Origin: Oxalobacteraceae bacterium
Lineage (GTDB): Bacteria > Pseudomonadota > Gammaproteobacteria > Burkholderiales > Burkholderiaceae_D
NCBI GenBank assembly: GCA_021151485.1
Contig: JAGKXB010000004.1
Location: forward strand, 1-64,000
Length of the DNA stretch: 64,000 bases
Reading direction: 5' to 3'
Under the pieces are notes generated by a model that did not search any database, was not told the DNA's origin, and worked only from the letters and a program-made list of their open reading frames with translations. Shown in pieces: positions 32,032 through 41,690 of this stretch. How positions within the stretch are numbered: position 1 is the first letter of the stretch; each line of letters opens with the position of its first letter. The translations under genes were made by a program, and so were the position numbers.

Positions 32032-33171
32032 ATGATTAACGCACCAATTGCTTCTTCACTATTTTTTTCCCACGCGCAAAATGCGCCAACATGCGCGGCA
32101 AAACAACTCGCTGCCATCATTGATAAAAATGATGCGACAGCCTTGAGTTCTCTTTTAGAACAAATCAACCGTTCAGAGCCAGAGATAACGAACCTCACAA
32201 AACTTGCTTTGATCTCAGACTCCGTCAGTCTGGAAACCAAGCAAGCATTGTTTGAAGGAAGCGAAATCGACATCCATGAAGAAATATTGTATGGGGAAAG
32301 CGTGCTAGCTTATGCAGAACGCCGTGACGATACCGCGCTCCTGCAAGTTTTAACCAACAAGCAAACACCCAATCCAGCCACAACCGACTGCATTGATACA
32401 ACAGAGAATATTGAAAATTCCAACCTAGGGAACAAACTGCAATTTGGGACGGTAGCAGGGATCATTGCTGGAGCCACAGCCGGCTCTATTGCCACTTTTA
32501 TCGATAAAGCAGTCGTAGAAAACATCAGCGGCAAACGTACTGTTTTAGAAAGCCTAAAAGATAGTGCACAACAACTTTCCCCTAAACAACACCGAAATCT
32601 GTTTTCAGCCTATCGCGCGGTTGCCGGTGTATGCGCTGTCACTTATGTCGCAGCCAATGCAACAGAAACTGTCGCAGGTCATTACAAGCAAGATGCCGTT
32701 ATTCCCAAATTAATTGTCACAACCATCGTCAACACAGCAGCGTCCATCAAACGAGATTGCATCCTCGCCGGTCTATATGGAAAAGGCGCAGTTAGCACGC
32801 TTCCACGCGCCAGCATTGGTCTTTTTATCATACGTGATGGCTTAACCATGGCAGGCGCATTTGCGCTTCCAAACAAACTTAGCAATCACTTACAGGACAA
32901 ATATAATTTTTCAGCCCAGTATGCAAAAGGGATTGCGCAAATCATTTGTCCTGTTGTCATGCAGGTTGGTGCAGCTTTATTTCATGTGGCTGGCTTTGAT
33001 TATTACAACAGGCCGAATATTCCTTTGGCGAATCGCTGGCAAACAATCAAAAGCACCTACATCCCCACACTTGCAGGAAGAAGCGCACGTATTTTTTGTG
33101 CTTATGGCATCGGTGCCAACATTAATGCTTACCTGCGGGAGCAGTTTTCGCCTTCTCCCAAGAAGTTATAG
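32032..33171 (+). CDS. Paralogue of effector candidate 1: ankyrin-like module plus membrane domain (candidate 3)
   Basis: 379 residues from the second of two adjacent ATGs, which has AAGGG five bases upstream (the first, 32029, is too close). The N-terminal 110 residues match the ankyrin-like module of the two genes upstream. The membrane domain (about 136-372) is collinear with candidate 1: FIDKAVVENISGKR, YVAANATET, IPKLI, LFIIRDGLTMAGAFALP, FDYYNRP and AYGIGA are the corresponding blocks. The two are clearly related but far diverged, so the duplication is old or they were acquired separately. Function unknown; inferred translocated membrane effector. It is convergent with ruvB, 36 bases apart. 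Confidence 0.75.
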   Translation: MINAPIASSLFFSHAQNAPTCAAKQLAAIIDKNDATALSSLLEQINRSEPEITNLTKLALISDSVSLETKQALFEGSEIDIHEEILYGESVLAYAERRDDTALLQVLTNKQTPNPATTDCIDTTENIENSNLGNKLQFGTVAGIIAGATAGSIATFIDKAVVENISGKRTVLESLKDSAQQLSPKQHRNLFSAYRAVAGVCAVTYVAANATETVAGHYKQDAVIPKLIVTTIVNTAASIKRDCILAGLYGKGAVSTLPRASIGLFIIRDGLTMAGAFALPNKLSNHLQDKYNFSAQYAKGIAQIICPVVMQVGAALFHVAGFDYYNRPNIPLANRWQTIKSTYIPTLAGRSARIFCAYGIGANINAYLREQFSPSPKKL

Positions 33172-33206
33172 AAATCAATCATCTACAACAAGCCGATGCC
33201 CACAAC

Positions 33207-34265
33207 TTAACCACTCACCCAAGCCTCACCATTCGGCCCAGTCTGCGGGGCACTGACGCCAAAATGCTGGTAGGTTGCTGGCGTGGCGATACGGCCGCGT
33301 GGTGTGCGCTGTAAAAATCCTTGCTGAATCAAATACGGCTCCAGCACGTCTTCGATGGTGTCACGCTCTTCGCCTATCGCGGCGGCTAAATTATCCAACC
33401 CGACTGGCCCACCGCTAAATTTGAATAACACCGCTTCCAACAACTTGCGATCCATGACATCTAAGCCTAATGGATCAACATCCAGCATCATTAATGCAGC
33501 ATCGGCAATCGCTTTACTGATCTTGCCATTGCTTTTGACCTCGGCATAATCCCGCACGCGACGCAGCAAACGATTGGCAATCCGTGGCGTACCACGAGCG
33601 CGCTGGGCGATTTCTCTGGCACCAGCATCATCAATCACGGCTTTTAACAGGGACGCACTACGCGTAACGATCTTGGTTAATTCAGCGACGGTATAAAACT
33701 CCAGGCGCGCCACGATGCCAAAGCGATCGCGCAAAGGATTGGTCAACATGCCGGCGCGCGTGGTTGCGCCCACCAGCGTGAACGGTTGCAAATCGAGTTT
33801 GACGGAACGCGCCGCTGGGCCTTCTCCTATCATGATATCAATCTGATAATCCTCTAATGCCGGATAAAGAATTTCTTCCACCACCGGCGAAAGGCGATGG
33901 ATTTCATCGATAAACAGCACGTCATTGGCTTCCAGATTAGTCAAAATCGCCGCCAAATCGCCTGGGCGCTCCAATACCGGACCAGAAGTCTGGCGCATGT
34001 TGACACCCATTTCATGGGCAATGATGTGCGCTAGTGTGGTTTTACCTAAGCCTGGCGGGCCGAACAGCAAAGTATGATCCAGCGCTTCCTTGCGCTTTTT
34101 GGCCGCGGCAATAAAAATCTCCAACTGCTCACGCGCTTTTGCTTGCCCGACATATTCCTGTAATTGCCTAGGACGTAAGGCACGCTCCATCGCCTCTTCA
34201 TTCGACGAAGCTGGCGTCGCGGCAATAATGCGTTGCTCGGTGAAATCATCGGTTTGGATACTCAT
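33207..34265 (-). CDS. ruvB: Holliday junction branch migration ATPase RuvB
   Basis: 352 residues. RuvB is the hexameric motor that, with RuvA, moves Holliday junctions. Walker [14 protein letters not shown] and Walker [11 protein letters not shown] are clear, and the C-terminal winged helix carries [13 protein letters not shown]. It follows ruvA by 18 bases in the run ruvC-ruvA-ruvB. Confidence 0.97.
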   Translation of the reverse strand: MSIQTDDFTEQRIIAATPASSNEEAMERALRPRQLQEYVGQAKAREQLEIFIAAAKKRKEALDHTLLFGPPGLGKTTLAHIIAHEMGVNMRQTSGPVLERPGDLAAILTNLEANDVLFIDEIHRLSPVVEEILYPALEDYQIDIMIGEGPAARSVKLDLQPFTLVGATTRAGMLTNPLRDRFGIVARLEFYTVAELTKIVTRSASLLKAVIDDAGAREIAQRARGTPRIANRLLRRVRDYAEVKSNGKISKAIADAALMMLDVDPLGLDVMDRKLLEAVLFKFSGGPVGLDNLAAAIGEERDTIEDVLEPYLIQQGFLQRTPRGRIATPATYQHFGVSAPQTGPNGEAWVSG

Positions 34266-34283
34266 ACTTATCTTTTTACCTTT

Positions 34284-34868
34284 TTAACCCTTGGACAAAG
34301 CCTTCAATGCCAACTTGATGCCTTCTGAAACGCTCAACTCCGCTGGCACTTGCTTGAGCGCCAACAGCGCTTCTTTTTCGGTATAACCCAGCGCCAATAA
34401 AGCATGTAAAACATCGTCATTCGTGTTCGTAACAAGATGTGCAATGCCACCAGAAATGTTTAACTCCACACCTAATTTGCCTTTTAATTCCAGCAACAAA
34501 CGCTCAGCAGTTTTTTTACCGACACCAGGAATTTTAATTAAGCGACTGGCCTCTTGCAAAGTAATCGCCTGCGCCAAATCGGCAGTCGACATGCCAGACA
34601 AAATCGCCAACGCCATGCGCGCACCGACACCAGAAATCTTGATCAATTGACGAAACACTTTGCGCTCTTCAACGCTGCCAAACCCAAACAGCAAATGCGC
34701 ATCTTCCCGCACCACCAGATGGGTGAACAAAACCACCTTTTCACCCAGCGCCGGCAAATTGTAAAACGTGCTCATGGACACATCGATTTCATAGCCAACG
34801 CCCTGGCAATCAACTAATAATTGCGGTGGATTTTTTTCCAGCAACACCCCAGAAATGCGACCTATCAT
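34284..34868 (-). CDS. ruvA: Holliday junction DNA-binding protein RuvA
   Basis: 194 residues: N-terminal OB fold ([20 protein letters not shown]), two helix-hairpin-helix motifs ([13 protein letters not shown] and [13 protein letters not shown], at about 77 and 112), and a C-terminal domain that contacts RuvB. RuvA holds the four-way junction flat. Confidence 0.97.
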   Translation of the reverse strand: MIGRISGVLLEKNPPQLLVDCQGVGYEIDVSMSTFYNLPALGEKVVLFTHLVVREDAHLLFGFGSVEERKVFRQLIKISGVGARMALAILSGMSTADLAQAITLQEASRLIKIPGVGKKTAERLLLELKGKLGVELNISGGIAHLVTNTNDDVLHALLALGYTEKEALLALKQVPAELSVSEGIKLALKALSKG

Positions 34869-34907
34869 GCTTGTTGATCCTATTTTTGCTTGGGAATTTA
34901 ATAAAAA

Positions 34908-35477
34908 CTACCCCACCAAACGACCGCGCTTCATGCGCAATCCTTGGTTGGTTAAATTGGTTAAACCAGATTGGACATTTTGCAATAAAGCTAGGGAATC
35001 CATGCTGTGCGCATGACAGATCGCCACACCCAGCGCATCGGCTGCATCGGTGCCCGGCATGCCGGACAGCGATAACAAACGTTGCACCATGCTTTGCACC
35101 TGCTCTTTTTTCGCCTTGCCGTGCCCGACGACCGCTTGCTTGACTTGCAGCGCTGTGTATTCCGCCACCGACAAATCCGCACTCACCAAGGCACAAATCG
35201 CTGCACCACGTGCTTGTCCTAGCAATAAAGTGGATTGCGGATTAACGTTCACAAAGACCTTCTCAATCGCAGCGCAATCTGGTTGATAAGTGGCGATGAT
35301 TTCAGACACGCTAGCCAAAATCAGCTTCAACCGTGCTGGCAAATCTGGCTCCGACAGCGTGCTAATCGTGCCAGAGGCAATGTAAGAGAGTTTGTTACCC
35401 TGCTTGCTGATCACCCCAAAACCCGTGGTGCGCAAGCCAGGGTCGATGCCGAGAATGTTGATGGCAGACATCGGCAT
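34908..35477 (-). CDS. ruvC: Holliday junction resolvase RuvC
   Basis: 189 residues. RuvC cuts Holliday junctions symmetrically. [16 protein letters not shown] carries the first catalytic Asp; the Glu in the AAIEKVFVN block and the Asp pair in [16 protein letters not shown] complete the acidic set. The start could be the ATG two codons later. It is 15 bases downstream of purH on the same strand. Confidence 0.96.
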   Translation of the reverse strand: MPMSAINILGIDPGLRTTGFGVISKQGNKLSYIASGTISTLSEPDLPARLKLILASVSEIIATYQPDCAAIEKVFVNVNPQSTLLLGQARGAAICALVSADLSVAEYTALQVKQAVVGHGKAKKEQVQSMVQRLLSLSGMPGTDAADALGVAICHAHSMDSLALLQNVQSGLTNLTNQGLRMKRGRLVG

Positions 35478-35492
35478 CGCTACTAATACAAA

Positions 35493-37082
35493 TTAATGAC
35501 GGAAATGACGCGTGCCAGTCAACGCCATCACCACGCCACGCTCATCGGCAGCATCAATGACTTCTTGATCGCGCATCGAACCACCTGGGTGAACGACACA
35601 AGTCGCGCCCGCATCAACCACCACATCCAAACCATCACGGAAGGGGAAAAACGCATCCGACGCCACTGCAGAACCGGCCAAGGTCAGGCCGGCATTCTGC
35701 GCTTTGATCGCAGCGATACGAGCTGAATCAACACGACTCATTTGACCTGCGCCCACGCCCAACGTCATGCCATTGCCACAAAATACGATGGCGTTGGATT
35801 TAACGAATTTGGCCACACGCCAAGCAAACAGCAAATCTTGCAACTGTTGTGGCGTAGGTTGTTTCTTGGTCACAATTTTGAATTCATCCACCAGCACATT
35901 TTTGCTATCAGGTGATTGCACCAACAAACCACCGCCAACACGCTTCATATCGTACGCATTAACGGCGGCGCCAAATATACCCAATGGAATTTCCAGCAAG
36001 CGCACATTTTGCTTACCAGCAAACACCTGCTTGGCCTCTGCGGTAAACGATGGCGCAATCAACACCTCAACAAATTGCTGCGCAATCGCCTGCGCGGCTT
36101 CGCCATCCACCGTGCGGTTGAGCGCAATAATGCCGCCGAAAGCAGAAGTTGGATCGGTTTGCAGAGCTTTTTTATACGCGGCGCAAGGTGTATCCGCCAG
36201 TGCAACGCCACAAGGATTGGCGTGCTTGACAATCACGCAAGCAGCCTGGGATTGATCGAATGTTTTCACGCATTCCCAAGCAGCATCGGCGTCGGCGATA
36301 TTGTTATAAGACAATTCCTTACCCTGCAATTGCGTGTACTTGGCCAGCGCGCCATCTGGCGCATTCAAATCTCGATAAAAAGCAGCGGATTGATGCGGAT
36401 TCTCGCCATAACGCATTTCCTGCACTTTTTCGAAATGCACGTTCAGGTTTTGCGGATAGGCGCTACGGTTAGCGTGCTGTTGATCCGGGCCTAAAGAGGT
36501 TAAATAATTGTTGATGGCGCCATCGTATTGCGCCGTATGGCCGAATACTTTTTTCGCCAAGGCAAAGCGAGTTTCATACGTCACATCAACGTCGTTGCCT
36601 TGATGACTGCGCATTTCTTCCAACACACGAGTGTAATCCTGCGGATCGCAAATGACGACCACGTCTTTGTGATTCTTGGCCGAAGAACGCAACATGGCTG
36701 GGCCACCGATGTCAATGTTTTCAATCGCGTCCTCCAAGCTGCATTCTGCTTTGCTGACGGTTTGCTGGAATGGATACAGATTCACCACCACCATATCGAT
36801 AGTTGGGATGCCATGCTGCTGCAAAGCGCTGACATGGGTAGGAAAGTCACGTCTGGCCAAAATACCGCCATGAATTTTAGGATGTAATGTTTTGACTCTG
36901 CCGTCCAACATTTCTGGAAAACCGGTGTAATCCGCAACCTCTGTCACGGGAATACCCTGCTCAGCCAACAATTTTGCCGTACCGCCAGTAGAAAGAATGT
37001 TCACGCCCATAGCGTGCAAAGCGCGTGAAAAATCAACGACGCCAGTCTTGTCAGACACAGAAATGAGAGCTTGTTTAATCAT
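35493..37082 (-). CDS. purH: Bifunctional AICAR transformylase / IMP cyclohydrolase PurH
   Basis: 529 residues. PurH carries out the last two steps of IMP synthesis. The N-terminal IMP cyclohydrolase part ([18 protein letters not shown], then STGGTAKLL) and the C-terminal transformylase part ([10 protein letters not shown], with the catalytic Lys-His pair) are both complete. It follows fis, as in many betaproteobacteria. Confidence 0.97.
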   Translation of the reverse strand: MIKQALISVSDKTGVVDFSRALHAMGVNILSTGGTAKLLAEQGIPVTEVADYTGFPEMLDGRVKTLHPKIHGGILARRDFPTHVSALQQHGIPTIDMVVVNLYPFQQTVSKAECSLEDAIENIDIGGPAMLRSSAKNHKDVVVICDPQDYTRVLEEMRSHQGNDVDVTYETRFALAKKVFGHTAQYDGAINNYLTSLGPDQQHANRSAYPQNLNVHFEKVQEMRYGENPHQSAAFYRDLNAPDGALAKYTQLQGKELSYNNIADADAAWECVKTFDQSQAACVIVKHANPCGVALADTPCAAYKKALQTDPTSAFGGIIALNRTVDGEAAQAIAQQFVEVLIAPSFTAEAKQVFAGKQNVRLLEIPLGIFGAAVNAYDMKRVGGGLLVQSPDSKNVLVDEFKIVTKKQPTPQQLQDLLFAWRVAKFVKSNAIVFCGNGMTLGVGAGQMSRVDSARIAAIKAQNAGLTLAGSAVASDAFFPFRDGLDVVVDAGATCVVHPGGSMRDQEVIDAADERGVVMALTGTRHFRH

Positions 37083-37147
37083 GATAAAAATAATTTAAAA
37101 ACAATAAAAAATGAGAAATAAGGCCACGTAAAAATAATCCATCAAAA

Positions 37148-37233
37148 ACTTAAAACCGTCGCCCCCGAATGCTTTAGTCGGGGACCCAGTGGCTTTTAGC
37201 AGTGAACGATGGAGCTTAATGAACAATCTCGGA
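37148..37233. repeat. Dispersed palindromic repeat, uninterrupted copy
   Basis: A copy of the family also found at 57411-57636. It holds a hairpin CCCCGA-ATGCTTTAG-TCGGGG followed by ACCCAGTGGC. The outer end (GGAGCTTAATG and ACAATCTCGG) resembles the flank of the repeat at 60507. It fills most of the 158-base gap between fis and purH. It resembles intergenic REP-like elements; no gene is present. Confidence 0.7.
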
Positions 37234-37240
37234 TCAAAAA

Positions 37241-37474
37241 TTAAAGCAAATCATGCAATTGCAATTTTTTGCGCAAGGTATTGCGATTAATGCCCAACAT
37301 TTCCGCCGCCTGCGACTGGTTGCCACCAGCACGCACCATGACAGTTTGCAAGATGGGTTTCTCAACGATAGCAATCACCATGTCATAGACATTAGAAGCG
37401 TGCTGCTCACCCAAATTATGAAAATACTCTTCCAGGCTTTGCTGGATAACGGCTTGTATGCTTTCTTTACTCAT
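37241..37474 (-). CDS. fis: Fis-family DNA-binding protein
   Basis: 77 residues with a C-terminal helix-turn-helix (GNQSQAAEMLGINRNTLRKKL, residues 51-71), the Fis signature. Fis bends DNA and affects rRNA promoters, recombination and chromosome structure. The pairing with dusB upstream is the widely conserved dusB-fis arrangement. Confidence 0.95.
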   Translation of the reverse strand: MSKESIQAVIQQSLEEYFHNLGEQHASNVYDMVIAIVEKPILQTVMVRAGGNQSQAAEMLGINRNTLRKKLQLHDLL

Positions 37475-37528
37475 GCTTTAGGAATCACTGAATTAAAAAC
37501 AAAAATTAATCAAAAATTAAACGCATCA

Positions 37529-38527
37529 CTAAACGTCATACTTTAAACGTTCACCATGCACCAACTGGGAAGCGAAAAACGCATCGACTGCAGCAAGCTG
37601 TTCCTCGCAATCATCCATGACATTCATCTGCTGCCGAAAAATCTCACCACCAATCAAATCCCGCACATACCAACCGATATGCTTACGCGCTGTGCGCACG
37701 CCTAAAAATTCGCCATAAAATGCATAATGCGCACGTAAATGCTCATCCATCAAGGAACGAACATCATTGACCAAAGGCGGCGGCAAATGCGTACCAGTAC
37801 GCAAAAAATGATCGATTTCGCCGCATATCCACGGTCTCCCCTGCGCCGCACGCCCTATCATCACCGCGTCTGCCTTGGTCTGCTGCAACACACGCTGCGC
37901 TTGTTCCGGGGTGGTGATATCACCATTTGCCACTACCGGAATCTTCACCGTTGCTTTCACTGCAGCAATCGTTTCATACTCGGCTTCACCCTTATACCCA
38001 TCCGCACGCGTACGGCCATGCAAAGTCAGCATGGCAATCCCGGCATCCTCGGCAATACGCGCAATCTTCAAGGCGTTTTTATTTTCACGATTCCAGCCAG
38101 TACGGAACTTCAAGGTCACCGGCACCTTCACTGCGCCAACCACGGCTTGCAAAATATCAGCAACAAGTTTTTCATCCTGCAACAAGGCCGAACCGCACCA
38201 TTGATTGCAGACTTTTTTCACTGGGCAACCCATATTGATATCAATAATCTGCGCCCCACGATCGACATTAAACTGCGCGCACTGCGCCAATTCCAATGGA
38301 TTCGCCCCAGCAATTTGCACCGCTTTCGGCTCCATCTCACCATCATGATTCGTACGTCGTGCACTCTTTTCCGTCTGCCACAAGCGCGGATTGGAAGCCG
38401 CCATTTCCGACACCGCATACCCCGCCCCCAACCGCTTACAAAGCTGGCGAAAAGGCCGATCCGTCACCCCCGCCATAGGCGCCAAAAAAACATTATTGCG
38501 CAACAGATAAGGACCGATTTGCAGCAT
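37529..38527 (-). CDS. dusB: tRNA-dihydrouridine synthase B
   Basis: 332 residues, flavin-dependent TIM barrel. DusB reduces specific uridines in the tRNA D-loop. The N-terminal VFLAPMAGVTDRPFR, the IDINMGCPVKKVC block with the catalytic Cys, and NGDITTPEQA are all present. The residues after the catalytic Cys read NQWCGSALL; most relatives I recall have small residues where this one has QWC, a mild oddity. Confidence 0.96.
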   Translation of the reverse strand: MLQIGPYLLRNNVFLAPMAGVTDRPFRQLCKRLGAGYAVSEMAASNPRLWQTEKSARRTNHDGEMEPKAVQIAGANPLELAQCAQFNVDRGAQIIDINMGCPVKKVCNQWCGSALLQDEKLVADILQAVVGAVKVPVTLKFRTGWNRENKNALKIARIAEDAGIAMLTLHGRTRADGYKGEAEYETIAAVKATVKIPVVANGDITTPEQAQRVLQQTKADAVMIGRAAQGRPWICGEIDHFLRTGTHLPPPLVNDVRSLMDEHLRAHYAFYGEFLGVRTARKHIGWYVRDLIGGEIFRQQMNVMDDCEEQLAAVDAFFASQLVHGERLKYDV

Positions 38528-38686
38528 GGATAAAAAGTGAAAAATAGAGGGAAAAACGGGAAGGGCGCTATTCTACCTGAAATTTGCTTAAAAAATGAGC
38601 AGAATAATTATCCATTTTTTGGATCCAATAACGCTATTTCGGATCTTTGGGGAAAGGTGAAATATTCGATGAAATATTCACGCTGA

Positions 38687-40575
38687 CTAGTTTTTATCCA
38701 CATTAACTTGCGTCGTATAAGCCTGTCTTGGATCGCTACTTGAAGGAAATGCAGACTTCAACAACTGCTGATCCACCAATGGATTCAAAAAACGCTTGAG
38801 GAGATCGTCTGGATGCCGATTGAGCAATTGAGCAAGAACGCGCCTGCCAAGATACTGGCCATTACATAACGCCAGAATGGTGGTGCGCAGCAATTCTGGT
38901 GCAACACGTTTTCGGGTAGAAACAGGTTGCGCGATTTCTTCCAAGTACTGCTGAAGTACATTGCTAAGTTGAGGCCACTCAAGATAGAGAGGTCCGAGCT
39001 CTGGTGATATAGCGCCGAGCTCTGGTGATATAACGCCGAGCTCTGGTGACAAAGATGATGCACCACGGCCCTCAAACAAAGTCATGAATCGACGATCTTG
39101 CCAAGGCAAAAAGTAGACCATGCCTCGCCCAACTCCCTCCGATACCAGCAAATTCTCTTTCACCAATTTCGCCAACATTTTGCTGATGTCTGCTGGATGT
39201 TCGGTAGAAATTTCGCGCAAACGAGCATGTCTCAACATGCCCTCTGTCGCAGCTGTGACCAAAGCCAGACGCTCCAACGGCGGTAACGCAGAAAACTTCT
39301 GTCCTAAATGACGTTCCAACTCCGTTACTGCCTGTTCTGGCAGCAAGCTGTTCATCAGCAACTCCATCAGGGTTTGGTCGGGCTCCGTTAATTCATGCAA
39401 CACCGGTCTGCGCCAATGCTGACCTTGCCAATTGTGATAAATCTTAGGCAAACCAGATCCGGCATGATCGCCATAGCCAACCAGCTGAAACATTGTTTGC
39501 AAGCGACGATTACGGCAATCGCTAGTACCACCCATCACCGCTTGCGCTATCGGCACGCGCATCAAACCAGGATTACGGAAACCGAACATATCAGGCTGCT
39601 TCACCACCAATACCGAAACACGTCCTGAAAAATCAGCGTGTATCAAGGTATTGACCAAGGCTTCGCGCAACGCTTCATGCACGGGCGTGTCCTCAATTCG
39701 CTGACCATCTTGCAACTGAAATGGCACTTTCAAATCAGCGGTCAGCTTTTGATATACGCGGCGGAAAAAATCATAAATATTGCCAGACCAACTACCATCT
39801 GGTACCAATCTATCAATCCAGCGCTGCCCTGTCCCAGATTCTGGTCTTTCTTGATAATCCACCATGTAATAAGGCAAGGCATCATGAATGACTTCGGCGC
39901 GACCAAACATCAATAAACCGGCCAGCCGCAAGCCAGAATAACCTTCTTCCCGATTCTTGCCAGTTGCCCCAATACGCTCCAAAAAATCCGGCACCGACAA
40001 ATCTGTCCAGACATGACCAGGTTTGACCGCAGCAAAACGATTACGATACGCCGCCACCGTTTCCATATCCAGATCACTGAAATCAAAGCCTTTCAGCACA
40101 CGTTCATCGCGCGAATCTTCCACCCGTTCAGCCAGCATACGACGCACTGTTTCATCGTCTGCTGGGTAATCGCCCTCATGCCGACGCAAATACGTATTGC
40201 CAAACGGATTGTTTCCCAGATGCACGGGTTTGAGCTTACGTATTGCGCGTGGCACTTCCACCCGCAACACACTGGCTGCACTTGCTGTTCAGTCAGTAAA
40301 TTGACGCTGATTTGCTTGCGATTATGCAAGTTATCCCAAAGTGCCTTGCGCACTTTTTCAAGTTCGGTCAAACCCAACGCCCGGAATACACCACGTGGCT
40401 TTTCCTGTATCCCAAGCCAGATCACACCGCCTTCACCATTCGCCATGGCGCTATAGCTTCGCCAGAAATCTTCTGGCACTTCGCCAAGACCATGACGTCC
40501 CTGCGCTGCCTTGCATTCCACATCAACGGTTTCGGCTAGCGTCGATAGATCTTCCAATGTCAATCCATCAAGCAT
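38687..40575 (-). pseudogene. AlbA_2 / Schlafen-like ATP-binding regulator, broken by a frameshift
   Basis: An N-terminal AlbA_2 domain begins at the ATG at 40575 (MLDGLTLEDL; SYSAMANGEGGVIWLGI is diagnostic) and runs about 102 codons. Near 40270 the reading frame shifts by one base and continues as VLRVEVPRA for another 527 codons to 38687. The downstream part holds the ATPase-like C-terminal half with HEALREALVNTLIHADF and winged helices. Direct fusion also seems to lack about ten residues normally found before VPRA, so a deletion that is not a multiple of three is likely. Intact relatives are about 600 residues long and occur as regulators or defence-linked proteins. The gene starts 17 bases after the aroG stop. 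A sequencing error cannot be excluded. Confidence 0.75.
38996..39050 (-). repeat. 21-base tandem repeat inside the AlbA_2-type gene
   Basis: Two full 21-base units and a partial third. On the minus strand they encode SPELGVI, SPELGAI and SPELG in the linker between the two C-terminal helical domains. As the unit is seven codons, changes in copy number keep the frame. Confidence 0.85.
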
Positions 40576-40592
40576 GTGATCTCTTTTCCGTT

Positions 40593-41654
40593 TTAAGAAG
40601 GATCCTGCAAACGTCGCTGCTTCACTGCCTCGGCCAAACCTTCCAAGATCGCCACACTGTCCGTCCAATTGACACAGCCATCAGTGATCGATTGCCCGTA
40701 CGTCAATTCTTTACCTGGCACCAGATCCTGACGACCAGCAACCAGATGGGATTCGACCATCACGCCGACGATGCGGCTGTCACCAGCAGCGACTTGCTGG
40801 GCGATGTTGGCGCAGACTGGAACTTGGTTTTCTGGTTTTTTGGCGCTATTGGCATGCGAAGCGTCGATCATCAAGCGTGCGGCCAAGCCATAGCCGGCAA
40901 TTTCTTTGCATGCGGCTTCAACGCTAGCGGCGTCGTAGTTGGGTGCTTTGCCGCCGCGCAGGATGATGTGGCAATCTTCATTGCCGTTGGTGGAGACAAT
41001 GGCGGAGTGACCGCCTTTGGTGACGGATAAGAAATGATGCGATTGTGAAGCGGCTTTAATGGCCTCAACCGCAATTTTGATATTGCCGTCGGTACCGTTT
41101 TTAAAACCGACCGGGCACGAAAGACCTGAAGCCAATTCTCTATGTACTTGCGATTCGGTAGTACGCGCACCAATCGCACCCCAACTGATTAAATCAGCCA
41201 CATATTGTGGGCTGATGACATCTAAAAATTCCGTCCCAGCAGGCAAGCCCAACTCGTTAATATTCAACAATAACTGACGCGCCAAACGCAGACCATCATT
41301 GATACGAAAGCTGTTGTCCATATACGGATCGTTGATCAACCCTTTCCATCCCACCGTGGTGCGCGGTTTTTCGAAATACACGCGCATCACGACTTCTAAT
41401 TCGCCGGCAAAACGTTTGCGCTGCTCGACCAATAGTTTGGCGTATTCCATCGCCGCTTTAGGATCGTGAATCGAGCATGGGCCAATTACCACCATCATCC
41501 TGTCGTCTTGTCCATGCAAAATTCTGTGTAAAGCAACGCGTGCGTTGGCTGCCGTTTTTGAGGCGATTTCAGAACAAGCAAATTCGCGGATCAAATGCGA
41601 AGGGGGAGTGAGTTCTTTCATTTCACGAATGCGCAAATCGTCTGTGCGTAACAT
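40593..41654 (-). CDS. aroG: 3-deoxy-D-arabino-heptulosonate 7-phosphate synthase, class I
   Basis: 353 residues. The enzyme joins phosphoenolpyruvate and erythrose 4-phosphate, the first step of aromatic amino acid synthesis. The class I motifs are present: VIGPCSIHDPKAAMEYA, the VYFEKPRTTVGWKGLINDP block, GARTTESQVHRELASG and MIDASHANS. Which amino acid inhibits it cannot be fixed by reading; the symbol aroG is used for the family as a whole. GGAGA precedes the ATG. It follows tldD by 36 bases. Confidence 0.94.
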   Translation of the reverse strand: MLRTDDLRIREMKELTPPSHLIREFACSEIASKTAANARVALHRILHGQDDRMMVVIGPCSIHDPKAAMEYAKLLVEQRKRFAGELEVVMRVYFEKPRTTVGWKGLINDPYMDNSFRINDGLRLARQLLLNINELGLPAGTEFLDVISPQYVADLISWGAIGARTTESQVHRELASGLSCPVGFKNGTDGNIKIAVEAIKAASQSHHFLSVTKGGHSAIVSTNGNEDCHIILRGGKAPNYDAASVEAACKEIAGYGLAARLMIDASHANSAKKPENQVPVCANIAQQVAAGDSRIVGVMVESHLVAGRQDLVPGKELTYGQSITDGCVNWTDSVAILEGLAEAVKQRRLQDPS

Positions 41655-41690
41655 TTTTTCTCCATCTCTTTCTCAATTTGTAAAAATTTC

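Noticed and set aside
40265..40300. Programmed ribosomal frameshifting in the AlbA_2-type gene
   Set aside because: No heptameric slippery site of the usual kind and no following stem or Shine-Dalgarno-like stimulator was seen; a mutation or sequencing error is simpler.
40013..41030. Long plus-strand open frames over the AlbA_2-type gene and aroG
   Set aside because: They are antisense to genes with clear domains and have no recognisable features.
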